From Chloroflexota bacterium (lineage in GTDB: Bacteria; Chloroflexota; Dehalococcoidia; SM23-28-2; RBG-16-64-32), in the NCBI GenBank assembly GCA_022563285.1, contig JADFNQ010000116.1, forward strand, positions 1 to 5,000: 5,000 bases of DNA. The letters run 5' to 3'. Numbering within the stretch: the first letter of the stretch is position 1; every line of letters begins with the position of its first letter. Positions 4,847 to 5,000 of the stretch are shown here, piece after piece. Made by a program: the position numbers and the translations under genes. The notes beneath the pieces are model-generated. The model had not been told where the DNA came from and did not search any database. It was given only the letters and a program-made list of their open reading frames with translations.

Positions 4847-5000
4847 TGACCAAACCCACCGTAGAATACGACATCAAGGATCTGGATCTGGCCGAAGACG
4901 GTAACAAGCGCATCGAGTGGGCGGCGCGGGAGATGCGGGTCATCAACCACATTCGCGAGCGATTCGCCAGGGAGCGGCCGCTGTCGGGCCGGCGGGAATC
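4846..5000 (+). CDS. ahcY: Adenosylhomocysteinase, N-terminal fragment (runs off the right edge)
   Basis: Fifty-one codons are visible. VEYDIKDLDLAEDGNKRIEW (6-25) followed by AAREMRVINHIRERFARERPL (26-46) is the characteristic N-terminus of S-adenosyl-L-homocysteine hydrolase, closest in style to the bacterial/archaeal short form. The enzyme uses bound NAD to split S-adenosylhomocysteine into adenosine and homocysteine. This relieves product inhibition of methyltransferases and returns homocysteine to methionine. The substrate and NAD-binding domains lie beyond the window. The ATG overlaps the preceding stop by 1 nt (TAATG), with AAGGGAG at 4834-4840 as ribosome binding site. Its place in the riboswitch operon agrees with the identification. 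The family call rests on the N-terminus alone. Confidence 0.88.
   Translation, partial: MTKPTVEYDIKDLDLAEDGNKRIEWAAREMRVINHIRERFARERPLSGRRE

Overview
This is a GC-rich bacterial chromosomal window with short intergenic gaps and strong GGAGG-type ribosome binding sites. Gene content and protein style suggest Chloroflexota, perhaps a Dehalococcoidia-type lineage. That placement is an impression from remembered family sequences, not a computed result. No mobile element, CRISPR array, tRNA or rRNA was seen.

Layout. (i) Positions 1-235, minus strand: the N-terminal end of an M20-family amidohydrolase/peptidase running off the left edge. (ii) 236-461: a divergent intergenic region with a candidate promoter facing each way. 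(iii) 462-977: apt, adenine phosphoribosyltransferase. (iv) 978-1254: a regulatory region with a strong sigma70-like promoter (TTGACA, 17 bp, TAACAT), a complete SAM-I (S-box) riboswitch with an unusually long P3 arm, and a terminator-like hairpin whose 3' arm is also the Shine-Dalgarno sequence of the next gene. (v) 1255-5000: a tightly packed plus-strand operon, mtnA - mtnP - GNAT acyltransferase - DUF1028 protein - ahcY. Neighbouring genes overlap by 8 nt, overlap by 1 nt, are 25 nt apart, and overlap by 1 nt. ahcY runs off the right edge.

How the genes work together. The operon handles the two by-products of SAM use. MtnP cleaves 5'-methylthioadenosine (MTA) to adenine and 5-methylthioribose-1-phosphate, and MtnA isomerises the latter to methylthioribulose-1-phosphate. 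AhcY splits S-adenosylhomocysteine into adenosine and homocysteine. The upstream apt gene can return the adenine released by MtnP to AMP. A SAM-sensing riboswitch at the head of the operon fits this role: the recycling genes should be on when SAM is low. The later steps of methionine salvage (mtnB/C/D or a shunt aldolase) are not in the window.

The least explained part is the pair of uncharacterised genes, a two-lobed GNAT acyltransferase and a DUF1028 (Ntn-hydrolase-like) protein, placed between mtnP and ahcY under the same riboswitch. The riboswitch expression platform is also noteworthy. It appears able to act on both transcription and translation, and it has a 9-nt long-range complementarity that could be the antiterminator.
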